Origin: Algoriphagus aquimarinus
GTDB lineage: Bacteria; Bacteroidota; Bacteroidia; Cytophagales; Cyclobacteriaceae
Reading direction: 5' to 3'
Assembly: GCF_007997215.1 (NCBI RefSeq)
Contig: NZ_VORW01000001.1
Location: 124,001-188,000 of the forward strand
Length of the DNA: 64,000 nt
Shown here piece after piece: positions 18,109 to 27,055 of this stretch. A model generated the notes under the pieces. The model saw nothing but the letters and a program-made list of their open reading frames with translations, was not told where the DNA came from and ran no database searches. The translations under genes and the position numbers were made by a program. Within the stretch, counting starts at the first letter, position 1; every line of letters begins with the position of its first letter.

Positions 18109-18369
18109 ATGAAAAATTCACTTCTAATATTTGCTGTTGCTTCTCTGTTGGTTGTCGGTTGCGGAAATAAAAAAACTGAAGATCACGCTCATGATGCCGA
18201 CGGAAATCACACAGAGGCTGAAGGCACTCACCAACATGAAGATGGTGCAGTTCACGACGATCATGAAGAAGTCGAGCTCAAGCAAGAAGAGTTTACTGCC
18301 CCTGCAGACAGTGCTGCGAAAGCATCGGATGAGCACGGCCATGAGCACGAAGAAGGCGACGACCATTAA
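18109..18369 (+). CDS. Small His/Glu-rich lipoprotein
   Basis: 86 residues. A lipoprotein signal ends in LVVGC, giving acylation near residue 18. The mature part is low-complexity and rich in His, Glu and Asp (HAHDAD, HQHEDG, HEHEEGDDH), with no stable fold expected. It likely binds divalent metal ions at the membrane. The gene sits 24 bp before the RND adaptor gene, so it belongs to the same operon. The adaptor ends in a similar DHGHEH tail, supporting a shared metal-relay role (inference). Confidence 0.7.
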   Translation: MKNSLLIFAVASLLVVGCGNKKTEDHAHDADGNHTEAEGTHQHEDGAVHDDHEEVELKQEEFTAPADSAAKASDEHGHEHEEGDDH

Positions 18370-18393
18370 TCCCTCTATTTAAATCCTTTTAAA

Positions 18394-19902
18394 ATGACAA
18401 GATCATCATTACTGATGGTCTTGCTCATCTTTTCATGTTTGAGTTGTACTCGGACTTCGGAAGATGGGCAAGACCTTGGGACAGAAATGAGTGCTTTACA
18501 GCCGCTGGCTTACACCATTTATTCCGATAAAACTGAACTCTTTGTAGAATTCAGACCACTGGTAGTTGGAAAAGTATCTTCCTTTGCTGCTCACTTTACA
18601 CTTTTGGGTGAAAATTTTCTACCTCTTACCGAAGGCAAAGTCACCGTTAGTCTGCTGGTAGGAGAAAAGGGAATCAGGAGCACAGCGGATTCTGCGAGTT
18701 CTCCCGGTATTTTCCGCCTGGCCCTCAATCCTAATACTGCCGGAACAGGCAAGCTCATTTTTGATATTATCACGCCAGAATTCAGTGATCAGATCGTGAT
18801 CGAGAATATCAATATCTATGCGGATGAAAATGAAGCCTTGGATAAGCAACAGGTGCTGACACCGGAAGCAGACTTGATTACTTACTTGAAGGAGCAAGCA
18901 TGGAAAGTGGAGTTTGCAAACGCACCTGTGGTACGCCAGGATTTTACTGATGTAATTAAAACACACGGGCAACTTCTGTCTGCTCCGGGAGATGAAAGGA
19001 TGGTCACGGCCAATGCCGGCGGAACCGTGCAGTTTTCCGGCACCAAGACTTTGGTAGGTTCAGAGGTGAATTCCGGTACCGGCCTATTCATGATTTCTGG
19101 AGGCAATGTAACCGATGGAAATATTGATGCAGTGTATATCGAAGCAAAAGCCAATTACGAAAAAGCGAAGTTGGATTTTGAACGGTCCAGTATTTTGGTC
19201 AAAGATCAGATCATTTCCCAGAAGGATTTTCTTCAAACGAAGTTAGCATTTGAAAATGCCCAAACAGCTTATAACACGATTGGCAAAAACTACACGGCCG
19301 GAGGACAGCGGATTTCATCTCCTATAAGTGGATTTGTGAAAAACATATTGGTAACAGAAGGCCAATATGTATCAGCGGGGACTCCTTTGGCTGTCATTTC
19401 CAAAAACAAGAAACTTGTTCTTCAGGCAAATATTTCCCAGAAATATTTCAATAAGCTCCCCTCCATCAATGCAGCCAATTTTCAGCTGGCGGGTGTGGAG
19501 ACGGTTTTTGATACCAAGCAATTAAATGGGAAAGTGATTTCATATGGCAGGAGTACTTCTGCAAATGCGCCGTTTATTCCTATCACATTCGAAATCGACA
19601 ACATCGGCGACTTGATTCCAGGAGCGGCGGCGGAGGTTTACCTCAAATCATCCCCTATCCCCAAGGCGTTGGTGGCTCCGGCCTCCGCACTGTTGGAGGA
19701 GCAAGGCAATTATTATGTTTATGTGCAGACTGCTGGAGAAAGTTTTCAAAAGCGAGAAGTTAAAGTCGGTTTGAGCGACGGCATAGCTGTTCAGCTTCTC
19801 TCCGGTGTAGCAGAAGGTGAAAGGGTGGTTTACAAAGGGGCTTACCAAATTAAGCTTTCATCTGCATCTGGAGAATTACCTGACCACGGTCACGAACACT
19901 AA
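18394..19902 (+). CDS. Heavy-metal RND efflux adaptor (CusB/CzcB-like)
   Basis: 502 residues, lipoprotein signal (LIFSCLSC). Residues ~30-140 form an extra beta-rich N-terminal domain often found on Bacteroidota metal-efflux adaptors. The HlyD core follows: a hairpin region around AKANYEKAKLDFERSSILV, then the lipoyl-like SPISGFVKNILVTEGQYV, then barrel domains. The protein ends in His-rich DHGHEH. It bridges the inner-membrane pump (12 bp downstream) with the TolC-like channel to export metal ions. The exact metal (Cu/Ag versus Zn/Co/Cd/Ni) is not settled by sequence alone. Confidence 0.9.
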   Translation: MTRSSLLMVLLIFSCLSCTRTSEDGQDLGTEMSALQPLAYTIYSDKTELFVEFRPLVVGKVSSFAAHFTLLGENFLPLTEGKVTVSLLVGEKGIRSTADSASSPGIFRLALNPNTAGTGKLIFDIITPEFSDQIVIENINIYADENEALDKQQVLTPEADLITYLKEQAWKVEFANAPVVRQDFTDVIKTHGQLLSAPGDERMVTANAGGTVQFSGTKTLVGSEVNSGTGLFMISGGNVTDGNIDAVYIEAKANYEKAKLDFERSSILVKDQIISQKDFLQTKLAFENAQTAYNTIGKNYTAGGQRISSPISGFVKNILVTEGQYVSAGTPLAVISKNKKLVLQANISQKYFNKLPSINAANFQLAGVETVFDTKQLNGKVISYGRSTSANAPFIPITFEIDNIGDLIPGAAAEVYLKSSPIPKALVAPASALLEEQGNYYVYVQTAGESFQKREVKVGLSDGIAVQLLSGVAEGERVVYKGAYQIKLSSASGELPDHGHEH

Positions 19903-19913
19903 AAATCTTCCAG

Positions 19914-22900
19914 ATGCTAAATCGAATTATACACTTCGCACTTAACAATCGACTGCTGATCCTAGTCGCTTCTGTATTGTTGCTAATCTTTGGTTCTTAT
20001 GTGGCTTCCCGAATGGAAGTTGACGTATTCCCTGATCTGACCGCCCCCACGGTGGTGGTCCTGACCGAGGCACATGGAATGGCTCCGGAGGAAGTGGAAA
20101 AGCTCGTCACTTTTCCCATCGAAACTTCAGTCAACGGGGCTACTAATGTGCGAAGGGTGCGGAGCTCATCTTCTGCGGGAATATCAATCGTGTGGGTGGA
20201 GTTTGAATGGAATACGGATATTTTTAAAGCTAGACAAATTGTCAATGAAAAGGTCATAGCGGTAGGCGAAAAACTACCAGTTGGAGTCGGAAATCCAGTG
20301 ATGGCTCCTCAGGCAAGCATCATGGGGGAAATCATGCTAATCAGCATGACCGCAGATTCCACCAATCAAATGGATCTCCGAACCATTGCAGATTGGACGA
20401 TCAGACCCAGATTGTTGGCTACCGGCGGTGTAGCTCAGGTCGTGGTAATCGGAGGCGAATACAAGCAATACCAGATTTTGGCCTCTCCTCAAAAGATGGA
20501 GTTTTACCAAATCTCCCTTTCGGAATTAGTAGAAGCAAGCAAGGAGGCTAATGGAAACTCTTCCGGAGGATTTCTAAATGAATTTGGTAATGAATACATC
20601 GTCAAAGGTATCGGAAGAACCAATGAAGTCAAGGAAATAGGGAAATCCATCATCAAAATGGTTGGTGGAAATCCTGTCAAGATTGAAGATGTCGCAGAGA
20701 TCAAAATTGGACCCGCTCCCAAAATTGGTGATGGTTCTCTGAAGGGCGAACCCGCCATCATCATGACCGTCATGAAACAGCCTGACACCAACACGCTGGA
20801 ATTAACGGATCAAATAGATGCCGCTGTGGCAGATATACAGGGCAATTTGCCAGGCGATATTCACATTAATACTCAAATATTCCGGCAGGCAGATTTCATC
20901 AATGCCTCAATCAGCAATATTCAAAAAGTGCTGATCGAAGGAACCGTTTTTGTAATTATCATTCTGTTCCTGTTTTTAATGAATTGGAGGGCAACTGCCA
21001 TTTCCCTTGTTGCCATACCGATTTCATTAATTGTCTCTATCCTGACACTTAAATGGCTCGGCTTTACGATTAACACCATGAGTCTGGGCGGAATGGCAAT
21101 CGCAATCGGTGATTTGGTAGATGACGCAATCATCGATGTCGAAAATGTTTTCAAGCGATTGAAAGAAAATGCCCGAAAACCACTGGCGGAACAGCAAAAC
21201 AAACTTAAAGTCATTTTCGATGCTTCCTTCGAAATCCGAACTTCCATCATCAATGCCACCTTTATAATTATTGTCGCTTTCATTCCGCTGTTTTTCCTTT
21301 CTGGAATGGAAGGAAAACTTCTTGCTCCATTGGGGATTGCATTTATTGTTTCCCTTTTCGCATCACTGATCGTTTCCATCACCCTGACACCGGTGCTTTG
21401 TAGCTATTTGCTTACCAATGATAGAATGTTGGAAAAGCAACACAAAGAAAGTTGGTTGGTAGAACGACTTCAGATTGGGTACGTCAGGCTTTTGGAAAAA
21501 GCTATTCGCTGGAAAAAAGCCATGATAATTGGCTGCCTGGCATTATTTGCACTCGCTATTCTTGCCTTTGCTCAATTAGGAAGGAGCTTTTTGCCTGAAT
21601 TCAATGAAGGTTCATTGGTCGTAAGTTTGGTCAGTTTACCAGGAATTTCGCTGGTAGAAAGTAATCAAATCGGCATAAGAATCGAAAAAGCATTGCTTAC
21701 GGTTCCCGAAATAGCAATTACAACCAGAAGGACAGGAAGAGCGGAATTGGATGAACATGCCCAAGGTGTAAACGCATCTGAAATTGATGCTCCGTTTACC
21801 CTCGGTGACAGAAGCAGGGAAGATTTCATGGCTGATGTCAGAGCGAAAACAACCGGAATTGCCGGAGCAAATATCACTATAGGACAGCCTATTGGTCATA
21901 GAATTGACCATATGTTATCAGGAACTCGTGCCAATATAGCCATCAAGATTTTCGGAAATGACCTTGGTAAATTGTTCTCCCTTTCTAATCAAATTAAAAA
22001 TGAGATTCAGAATGTAGAAGGGTTGGTGGACTTGAGTGTGGAGCAACAGGTGGAAATTCCTCATATCCAAATCAAACCTAAGCGAGACTTGCTCAACCAC
22101 TATGGAATCACGATGGGTGAGTTTAACGAATTCGTAGATGTTGCTTTTGCAGGAGAAAAAGTCTCTGATATTTATGAAAATGCCAAAACCTTTGACTTGA
22201 TCGTCAGATTCGGGGAAGAAAATCGGACTAAAATAGAACATATCCGAAATGCATTGATCGACACCCATGATGGACCAAAAATCTCACTTCATTACATTGC
22301 TGATGTAGTCAGTACCAGCGGACCAAATACCATAAACAGAGAAAATGTTGAGCGAAAAACAGTCGTTTCTGCCAACGTAGCAGGAAGAGACCAAAAAAGC
22401 GTTGTTCAGGAAATTCAGCAAATCGTCGGCGAAAAAGTTATCCTGCCGGAAGGCTACCATATCGAATATGGAGGACAGTTTGAAGCTGAAGCTGAAGCAT
22501 CCCAAACCTTGCTTGCTACCTCCTTACTATCCTTTCTTATCATTTTCTTATTACTCTTTCAGGAGTTTAAGAATGCCAAAATCTCCGGTATCATCTTGTT
22601 AAACTTGCCTCTAGCATTGATCGGCGGTGTATTTAGTATTTATTTCACAAGCGGCATTCTAAGTATTCCCGCCATAATTGGCTTTATCACCCTTTTTGGG
22701 GTGGCTACCCGAAATGGGATCTTGTTGGTTTCACATTACCAGACACTTCAGGCAGAAGGGATGGATCTTTATCAGACCATTATTCAAGGTTCGAAAGATC
22801 GATTAAGTCCAATATTAATGACTGCTTTGACTGCTGGCTTGGCTTTGATTCCTTTGGCTATCGCAGGTGATTTGCCTGGAAACGAGATTCAAAGTCCGAT

Positions 22901-23000
22901 GGCTAAAGTAATTCTCGGAGGGCTGTTAACTTCAACACTACTCAATATATTCATCGTTCCAGCTGTATATTTCATGGCTAACAGGAATGGAAAAGTTTAA
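19914..23000 (+). CDS. Heavy-metal RND efflux pump (CusA/CzcA family)
   Basis: 1028 residues, the usual HME-RND length. It starts MLNRIIHFALNNRLLI and has the family-typical EVDVFPDLTAPTVVVLTEAHG and PIETSVNGATNVRRVRSSSS. TM4 reads AIAIGDLVDDAIIDVENVFK, with the acidic residues of the proton/metal relay. It lies between the CzcA-type DFG-x-x-VDGA and the CusA-type AIGAMVDAA, so the metal is ambiguous. The second half carries GFITLFGVATRNGILLVSHY. It exports metal ions from the periplasm or cytoplasm. Spacing is 12 bp from the adaptor and 12 bp to the channel gene. Confidence 0.92.
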   Translation: MLNRIIHFALNNRLLILVASVLLLIFGSYVASRMEVDVFPDLTAPTVVVLTEAHGMAPEEVEKLVTFPIETSVNGATNVRRVRSSSSAGISIVWVEFEWNTDIFKARQIVNEKVIAVGEKLPVGVGNPVMAPQASIMGEIMLISMTADSTNQMDLRTIADWTIRPRLLATGGVAQVVVIGGEYKQYQILASPQKMEFYQISLSELVEASKEANGNSSGGFLNEFGNEYIVKGIGRTNEVKEIGKSIIKMVGGNPVKIEDVAEIKIGPAPKIGDGSLKGEPAIIMTVMKQPDTNTLELTDQIDAAVADIQGNLPGDIHINTQIFRQADFINASISNIQKVLIEGTVFVIIILFLFLMNWRATAISLVAIPISLIVSILTLKWLGFTINTMSLGGMAIAIGDLVDDAIIDVENVFKRLKENARKPLAEQQNKLKVIFDASFEIRTSIINATFIIIVAFIPLFFLSGMEGKLLAPLGIAFIVSLFASLIVSITLTPVLCSYLLTNDRMLEKQHKESWLVERLQIGYVRLLEKAIRWKKAMIIGCLALFALAILAFAQLGRSFLPEFNEGSLVVSLVSLPGISLVESNQIGIRIEKALLTVPEIAITTRRTGRAELDEHAQGVNASEIDAPFTLGDRSREDFMADVRAKTTGIAGANITIGQPIGHRIDHMLSGTRANIAIKIFGNDLGKLFSLSNQIKNEIQNVEGLVDLSVEQQVEIPHIQIKPKRDLLNHYGITMGEFNEFVDVAFAGEKVSDIYENAKTFDLIVRFGEENRTKIEHIRNALIDTHDGPKISLHYIADVVSTSGPNTINRENVERKTVVSANVAGRDQKSVVQEIQQIVGEKVILPEGYHIEYGGQFEAEAEASQTLLATSLLSFLIIFLLLFQEFKNAKISGIILLNLPLALIGGVFSIYFTSGILSIPAIIGFITLFGVATRNGILLVSHYQTLQAEGMDLYQTIIQGSKDRLSPILMTALTAGLALIPLAIAGDLPGNEIQSPMAKVILGGLLTSTLLNIFIVPAVYFMANRNGKV

Positions 23001-23012
23001 CCAAAGATAGAA

Positions 23013-24236
23013 ATGAAACAAATAAGCTTGAAAAAAAAGGATTTGAAAGTCCTTTTAATTCATTATTCATTCCTGATGATTTTCCTGATGATTTTCACTT
23101 TATCTGGCAATGCTCAAACCAAAGTTGATTCAGTTCTGTCGTCGATTTCAGCAAACAATAAAACCATTCTTGCTAATGAACAGTTTTGGGAGGCAGAAAA
23201 ACTACAATATAAGGTGGGTCTTTCCCCTTATAATCCAAAAGTTGACTATGACTACCTGAATGGTTCTCCTGCCACGGCAGGAAACCAAACAGAATTTGCA
23301 GTCACTCAGTCTTTTGATTTCCCGACTGCTTATGGTAAGAAAAAGCAATTATCCAACGATCAAATTGCGAAAGCAGAACTTCAACTGGCCGCGGCCCGGC
23401 AAGAAATACTTCTCCAAGCAAGAAATGTCGCTTTAGAGCTGATTTATAGAAATAAATTACAAGAAGAGTTGATGATAAGAAAGCAAAATACTGAGAAATG
23501 GCTTTCAAACTTTCAAACCCGGCTCGATAAAGGCGATGGTAATATCCTTGATGTGAATAAAGCAAAACTCCAATTGATCCAAATCAATTCGGAGTTTCAG
23601 GAAAACATTTCTGCTATAAATCAGCTCAATCAGAAACTGACAGAGCTTAATGGAGGAATTTCAATCATCTTGACAGATACAGATTATCCACAACAACCAG
23701 AAATACCAAGTTTTGAGGCAATAGAAAATGAAATTGAAGCGGCAAACCCGGTTAGGAAGTATTTAGAGCAAGAAATAAATGTTGCCAAAAGTCAGGTAGT
23801 GCTTAGTCGAGCTATGTCACTTCCGAGAATGGAAGCAGGTTATCGATACCAGTCTATTTTGGGCCAAACTTTCCAAGGACTTCATGTTGGAATGACCATA
23901 CCCCTCTGGGAAAACAAAAACACAGTAAAAGTCAGACAAGCAAGTTTGGTCTCAAATGAATTAAATCTTCAGGAGCATAAAAATGAGCACTTCCACAAAA
24001 TTCTTAGTCTTTATGAAAAATACACCAACTTGAAGATCACTCTCGATGAATACAAGACGCTTTTTGGATCATTAAATAATACTGAATTATTGGACAAGTC
24101 TTTGACTTTGGGTCAGATTTCAAGTATAGAGTACTTCCTAGAGATGGGATACTATTATGATGCGCTTCGTAATTATCTGAAAACTGAAAGAGATTATCAC
24201 CAGACTGTTTCTGAGCTATACAAATACAAATTGTGA
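23013..24236 (+). CDS. TolC-family outer-membrane protein (CusC/CzcC-like)
   Basis: 407 residues with a signal peptide (cleavage near SGNAQ). It has TolC-like helical repeats (AAARQEILLQARNVALELIYRN; SLPRMEAGYRYQSILGQTF), somewhat short as is usual for CzcC-like channels. It completes the tripartite heavy-metal efflux system as the last gene of the plus-strand operon. A weak hairpin follows 53 bp downstream. Confidence 0.88.
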   Translation: MKQISLKKKDLKVLLIHYSFLMIFLMIFTLSGNAQTKVDSVLSSISANNKTILANEQFWEAEKLQYKVGLSPYNPKVDYDYLNGSPATAGNQTEFAVTQSFDFPTAYGKKKQLSNDQIAKAELQLAAARQEILLQARNVALELIYRNKLQEELMIRKQNTEKWLSNFQTRLDKGDGNILDVNKAKLQLIQINSEFQENISAINQLNQKLTELNGGISIILTDTDYPQQPEIPSFEAIENEIEAANPVRKYLEQEINVAKSQVVLSRAMSLPRMEAGYRYQSILGQTFQGLHVGMTIPLWENKNTVKVRQASLVSNELNLQEHKNEHFHKILSLYEKYTNLKITLDEYKTLFGSLNNTELLDKSLTLGQISSIEYFLEMGYYYDALRNYLKTERDYHQTVSELYKYKL

Positions 24237-24289
24237 TTCCGGAAATTAATTATTGAACAAGCGTGCAGTCAACATATGGTTTTAGAAAT

Positions 24290-24329
24290 CTAAATCCCAC
24301 TTGAATTACCATTAAAGAGGGATTTTTAG
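24290..24329 (+). terminator. Weak terminator-like hairpin
   Basis: AAATCCC (24292-24298) pairs with GGGATTT (24319-24325) over a long 20-nt loop and is followed by TT. Its position after the CzcC-like gene supports a terminator, but the stem is short. Confidence 0.35.
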
Positions 24330-24593
24330 CCTAGTATTCAAGTATTTATGAATTCGATTTTTGGGGAGACCAACCTTGTACTGTCAGATCTCCATTAAAT
24401 TCGTGGCAGAAATTTAAATACTAATTTGGAGTTGTTAGGTTCGTTCAGCAAACCTTTACTATCCCTTTTGATTTCATCTGTTCAGTCAATGTTTAATGCG
24501 GGTCAAACAGGGATTAGTTTAAATCGTTCAACCGGGGTCAATTTCATCGTTTTTTGAAATCGGGAATGACCCACAAGGAATTTTTTCCTTTTT

Positions 24594-24612
24594 ATTTAGA
24601 AAAATTCTAAAT
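24594..24612. promoter_or_regulatory. Palindromic operator ATTTAGAA-N3-TTCTAAAT (site 1)
   Basis: A perfect 8-bp inverted repeat. Similar TTTAGA-N5-TCTAAA palindromes precede many iron-uptake genes in Bacteroidota and are attributed to iron-dependent repressors of the DtxR/Fur type (from memory, not checked). It lies 28 bp upstream of a good -7 box and forms a tandem with site 2. Confidence 0.6.
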
Positions 24613-24618
24613 AGTCTT

Positions 24619-24635
24619 TTTAGATTCAGTCTAAA
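24619..24635. promoter_or_regulatory. Palindromic operator TTTAGA-N5-TCTAAA (site 2)
   Basis: A second copy of the same palindrome, its centre 24 bp from that of site 1. It overlaps where the -33 element of the promoter at 24640-24647 would lie. Repressor bound here would block transcription. Two sites suggest cooperative control of the DUF4856-imelysin-HTTM-TonB operon. Confidence 0.6.
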
Positions 24636-24639
24636 TAAA

Positions 24640-24647
24640 TAGATTTG
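24640..24647 (+). promoter_or_regulatory. -7 promoter box TAGATTTG
   Basis: An exact match to the Bacteroidota TAnnTTTG box, 29 bp before the ATG at 24677 and directly downstream of operator site 2. This is the likely operon promoter. Confidence 0.55.
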
Positions 24648-24676
24648 TCAAAAATATTTCAAACCAACCAAAATCC

Positions 24677-25852
24677 ATGATTAATTATTTCAAAAACCAC
24701 GCATTGATATTGGGGATTTGCCTTGTAGGTTTCTCTTCCTGCGAAACTGAAAACGAAAAGCCAAACCTGAGATCTAAGATTGAATACTCCAGTTTGGTGG
24801 CTTCTTCCCCCTATTCGGGCCAATTTTTGGCTACTACCGGGACGACCACGGTGGACCTGACAGAGGGAAATACTTCACTAAGAATGTTCCAGTCACTGAA
24901 TTATTATTTTACCTCAAGCATCAAGGCAAAAACCACAATCCAGGCTCAGAAAGCTTCAAATTTGTTTTCCAACACAGGAAATTCATTTATTGACATAACA
25001 GATACCGGAATTTCAGTAAGCGGAACTGCATTGAATAGTTCTAGCCTTAGTCTCAGTGAGATGGTGGCAGCATCAAGATCGCAAGCCGAAGCCACCACGA
25101 CCAAAACTAATTTCGGATTGATGTTTAGTCAACTAGAACAGGCCAGCCTTTCTTTGAATAAAGCTGCCACTTCAAATACGGCAGGAATGCTGGGCACCTA
25201 TCTGGTGGACGAAAACGGAATTGAAATCGCCCAGGTAATTCAAAAATCCCTGATCGGAGCCCTTCAATTAGACTATATCGGCAATGTACTGCTGAAAGAA
25301 GGTCTCAATGCGGATAATTACAGTTTGGTCGAAGGAAAAAACTACACAAAACTGGAGCACAATTGGGACATGGCCTACGGGATGCTGACCTTGAATCCTG
25401 TTTATCTGGAAGGATACACGGACAGTCAGAGAGGACCTTTGTCTGAATTCGGAGCGGGTTCTTACATCTGGGAATACAATAAAGAAAGCTATGCCAAAAT
25501 TTTCCCTGCCTTCTTAAAGGGAAGGGCTGCCATCGTCAATAACGATAGAGCTGAACTGGAAATTCAGGCACTTTTTATCCGGAAGGAATTTGAAAAAGCC
25601 CTTGCTAACGCTGCATTGGGTTACCTGGGAAAATGGAGAACCAGCACCTCTGACGATAAGAGAGCGCACGCGATTGGGGAAGGATTGGGCTTTATTTACT
25701 CTTTAAGATTCGCCTCTACCTATCAGGCGGACGCCATGTTCTCGGACGCCATCCTGTTAAACCTGGTGGGAGGCACCAATGATTTTTGGAACCTTGACGC
25801 TTCAAAGATCAATGCGGCAGAACTAGCGATCAAAGCTAAGTTTGGTTTATAA
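24677..25852 (+). CDS. DUF4856 lipoprotein, first gene of imelysin operon
   Basis: 391 residues with a lipoprotein signal (VGFSSC near residue 22). The body reads YSSLVASSPYSGQ, a Ser/Thr-rich middle, HNWDMAYG and a C-terminal helical domain, matching DUF4856 as I recall it. That family typically precedes an imelysin gene in Bacteroidota. It is presumably exposed on the periplasmic or outer-membrane face. The gene sits behind twin iron-type operators. A strong hairpin separates it from the imelysin gene 64 bp on, which could make its transcript more abundant than the rest. Biochemical function unknown; iron or haem acquisition is inferred from context. Confidence 0.8.
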   Translation: MINYFKNHALILGICLVGFSSCETENEKPNLRSKIEYSSLVASSPYSGQFLATTGTTTVDLTEGNTSLRMFQSLNYYFTSSIKAKTTIQAQKASNLFSNTGNSFIDITDTGISVSGTALNSSSLSLSEMVAASRSQAEATTTKTNFGLMFSQLEQASLSLNKAATSNTAGMLGTYLVDENGIEIAQVIQKSLIGALQLDYIGNVLLKEGLNADNYSLVEGKNYTKLEHNWDMAYGMLTLNPVYLEGYTDSQRGPLSEFGAGSYIWEYNKESYAKIFPAFLKGRAAIVNNDRAELEIQALFIRKEFEKALANAALGYLGKWRTSTSDDKRAHAIGEGLGFIYSLRFASTYQADAMFSDAILLNLVGGTNDFWNLDASKINAAELAIKAKFGL

Positions 25853-25870
25853 ATAACACTTGATTCAAGC

Positions 25871-25902
25871 AAAATGGTACCGGTAAATCCCGGTACCATT
25901 TT
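25871..25902 (+). terminator. Intercistronic perfect hairpin (attenuator or processing site)
   Basis: A perfect 13-bp stem, left arm AAAATGGTACCGG, 6-nt loop, right arm ending in TTTT. It lies 18 bp after the DUF4856 stop and 13 bp before the imelysin ATG at 25916. It shows that the longer frame starting at 25874, inside the hairpin, is not the real start. It may cause partial termination or protect the upstream mRNA. Confidence 0.6.
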
Positions 25903-25915
25903 AATTCTAAATGAA

Positions 25916-27055
25916 ATGGTAAGAACATTGTTTAAAAATTCAATTTGGATCTTTTTAATTGTCTCCATGACCGGATGCCTGGAAGATTCAAAACAAAGTG
26001 ACAACATTTCCGAAGACGGTTCCAGTGACCGTAAGGAAATGTTGACCTTTTGGGCAGAATCCATGATCCTGCCAGGATATCTGGAGTTTGATTCCCACAT
26101 GGAAACCCTTGCCCTGAGAGCAAATGCGTTTGCCGCAAGTCCCAATAGCCAAAACCTGGGTTCGTTGAGAGAAGCCTGGAAAAATGCCTACCTCAATTGG
26201 CAAAAAGTGGAAATGTATGAAGTCGGCCCTGCCGAAAAATACACCTTGAGAAGCTTCTTCAATATATATCCGGCCGATGTTGCAGGGATAGAATCCAACA
26301 TATCTGATCCAACTGCAAATCTTGAGTTGCCCGGAGCCTATGCCCGGCAAGGCTTTCCTGCTCTGGACTTCCTCATTAATGGAGTTGGGGCTAATGACCA
26401 GGCAATAATAGCTTACTACCAGGAACAGAACCTTGGCTCCAAGAGGCTCGCTTACCTGACCAAACTGACTATCAGGATGGATGGCATGCTTTCTAATGTT
26501 ATCTCCGAATGGAATGGTGCGTACAAAGAGGAATTCATCAACAAAACCGGACTGGACATCGGTTCTTCCACTGCTGGTATGGTCAATGCTTACGTGCTGT
26601 ATTACGAGCGCCACGTCAGATCCGGTAAAATCGGAATCCCATCAGGTGCAACCATTGCAGCTTCCGGAGTCCCTAATCCCGATAAAATCGAGGCTTTCTA
26701 TAGCGAGGAGATTTCTCGGGAATTGGCCCAAACAGCACAGAAGTCATTCGAAGACTTTTTTAACGGAGCAGCAGGTTCTAAAACCGGCCCTTCTCTGAAG
26801 TCCTATCTGAACTCATTGGGTGCCAAAGATCCTTCCACGGGAAAATTACTTTCCGATTATATCAACGAGCAATTTGTCGTCATCGACACAAGACTGAACC
26901 AGCTAACCCCCAGCTTATACAACCAGATTCTGACCGATAACCAGCCTATGGTCAGCCTCTACAATGAAATGCAAAAATTGGTCAGAATCCTTAAAGTGGA
27001 TATGACCTCTGCGATGAGCATTACCATTACCTATACAGATAATGATGGTGACTAA
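25916..27055 (+). CDS. Imelysin-family (IrpA-like) lipoprotein, probable iron-regulated
   Basis: About 379 residues from the ATG at 25916, with a lipoprotein signal (VSMTGC). Imelysin features are visible: an N-terminal helical repeat (REAWKNAYLNWQKVEMYEVG), the central GxHxxE-like position occupied by GFPALDFLING, and a second helical half. Where classical imelysins have GxHAxEYLLW, this protein has GFPALD, like the IPPA-type variant without the His. Members are iron-regulated surface or periplasmic proteins, probably involved in iron binding or transport rather than proteolysis. The stop codon overlaps the HTTM start by 14 bp. Confidence 0.85.
   Translation: MVRTLFKNSIWIFLIVSMTGCLEDSKQSDNISEDGSSDRKEMLTFWAESMILPGYLEFDSHMETLALRANAFAASPNSQNLGSLREAWKNAYLNWQKVEMYEVGPAEKYTLRSFFNIYPADVAGIESNISDPTANLELPGAYARQGFPALDFLINGVGANDQAIIAYYQEQNLGSKRLAYLTKLTIRMDGMLSNVISEWNGAYKEEFINKTGLDIGSSTAGMVNAYVLYYERHVRSGKIGIPSGATIAASGVPNPDKIEAFYSEEISRELAQTAQKSFEDFFNGAAGSKTGPSLKSYLNSLGAKDPSTGKLLSDYINEQFVVIDTRLNQLTPSLYNQILTDNQPMVSLYNEMQKLVRILKVDMTSAMSITITYTDNDGD

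Noticed and set aside
25874..25915. Upstream start for the imelysin gene
   Set aside because: It lies within the perfect hairpin and would put residues before the lipoprotein signal; the ATG at 25916 gives a proper signal.
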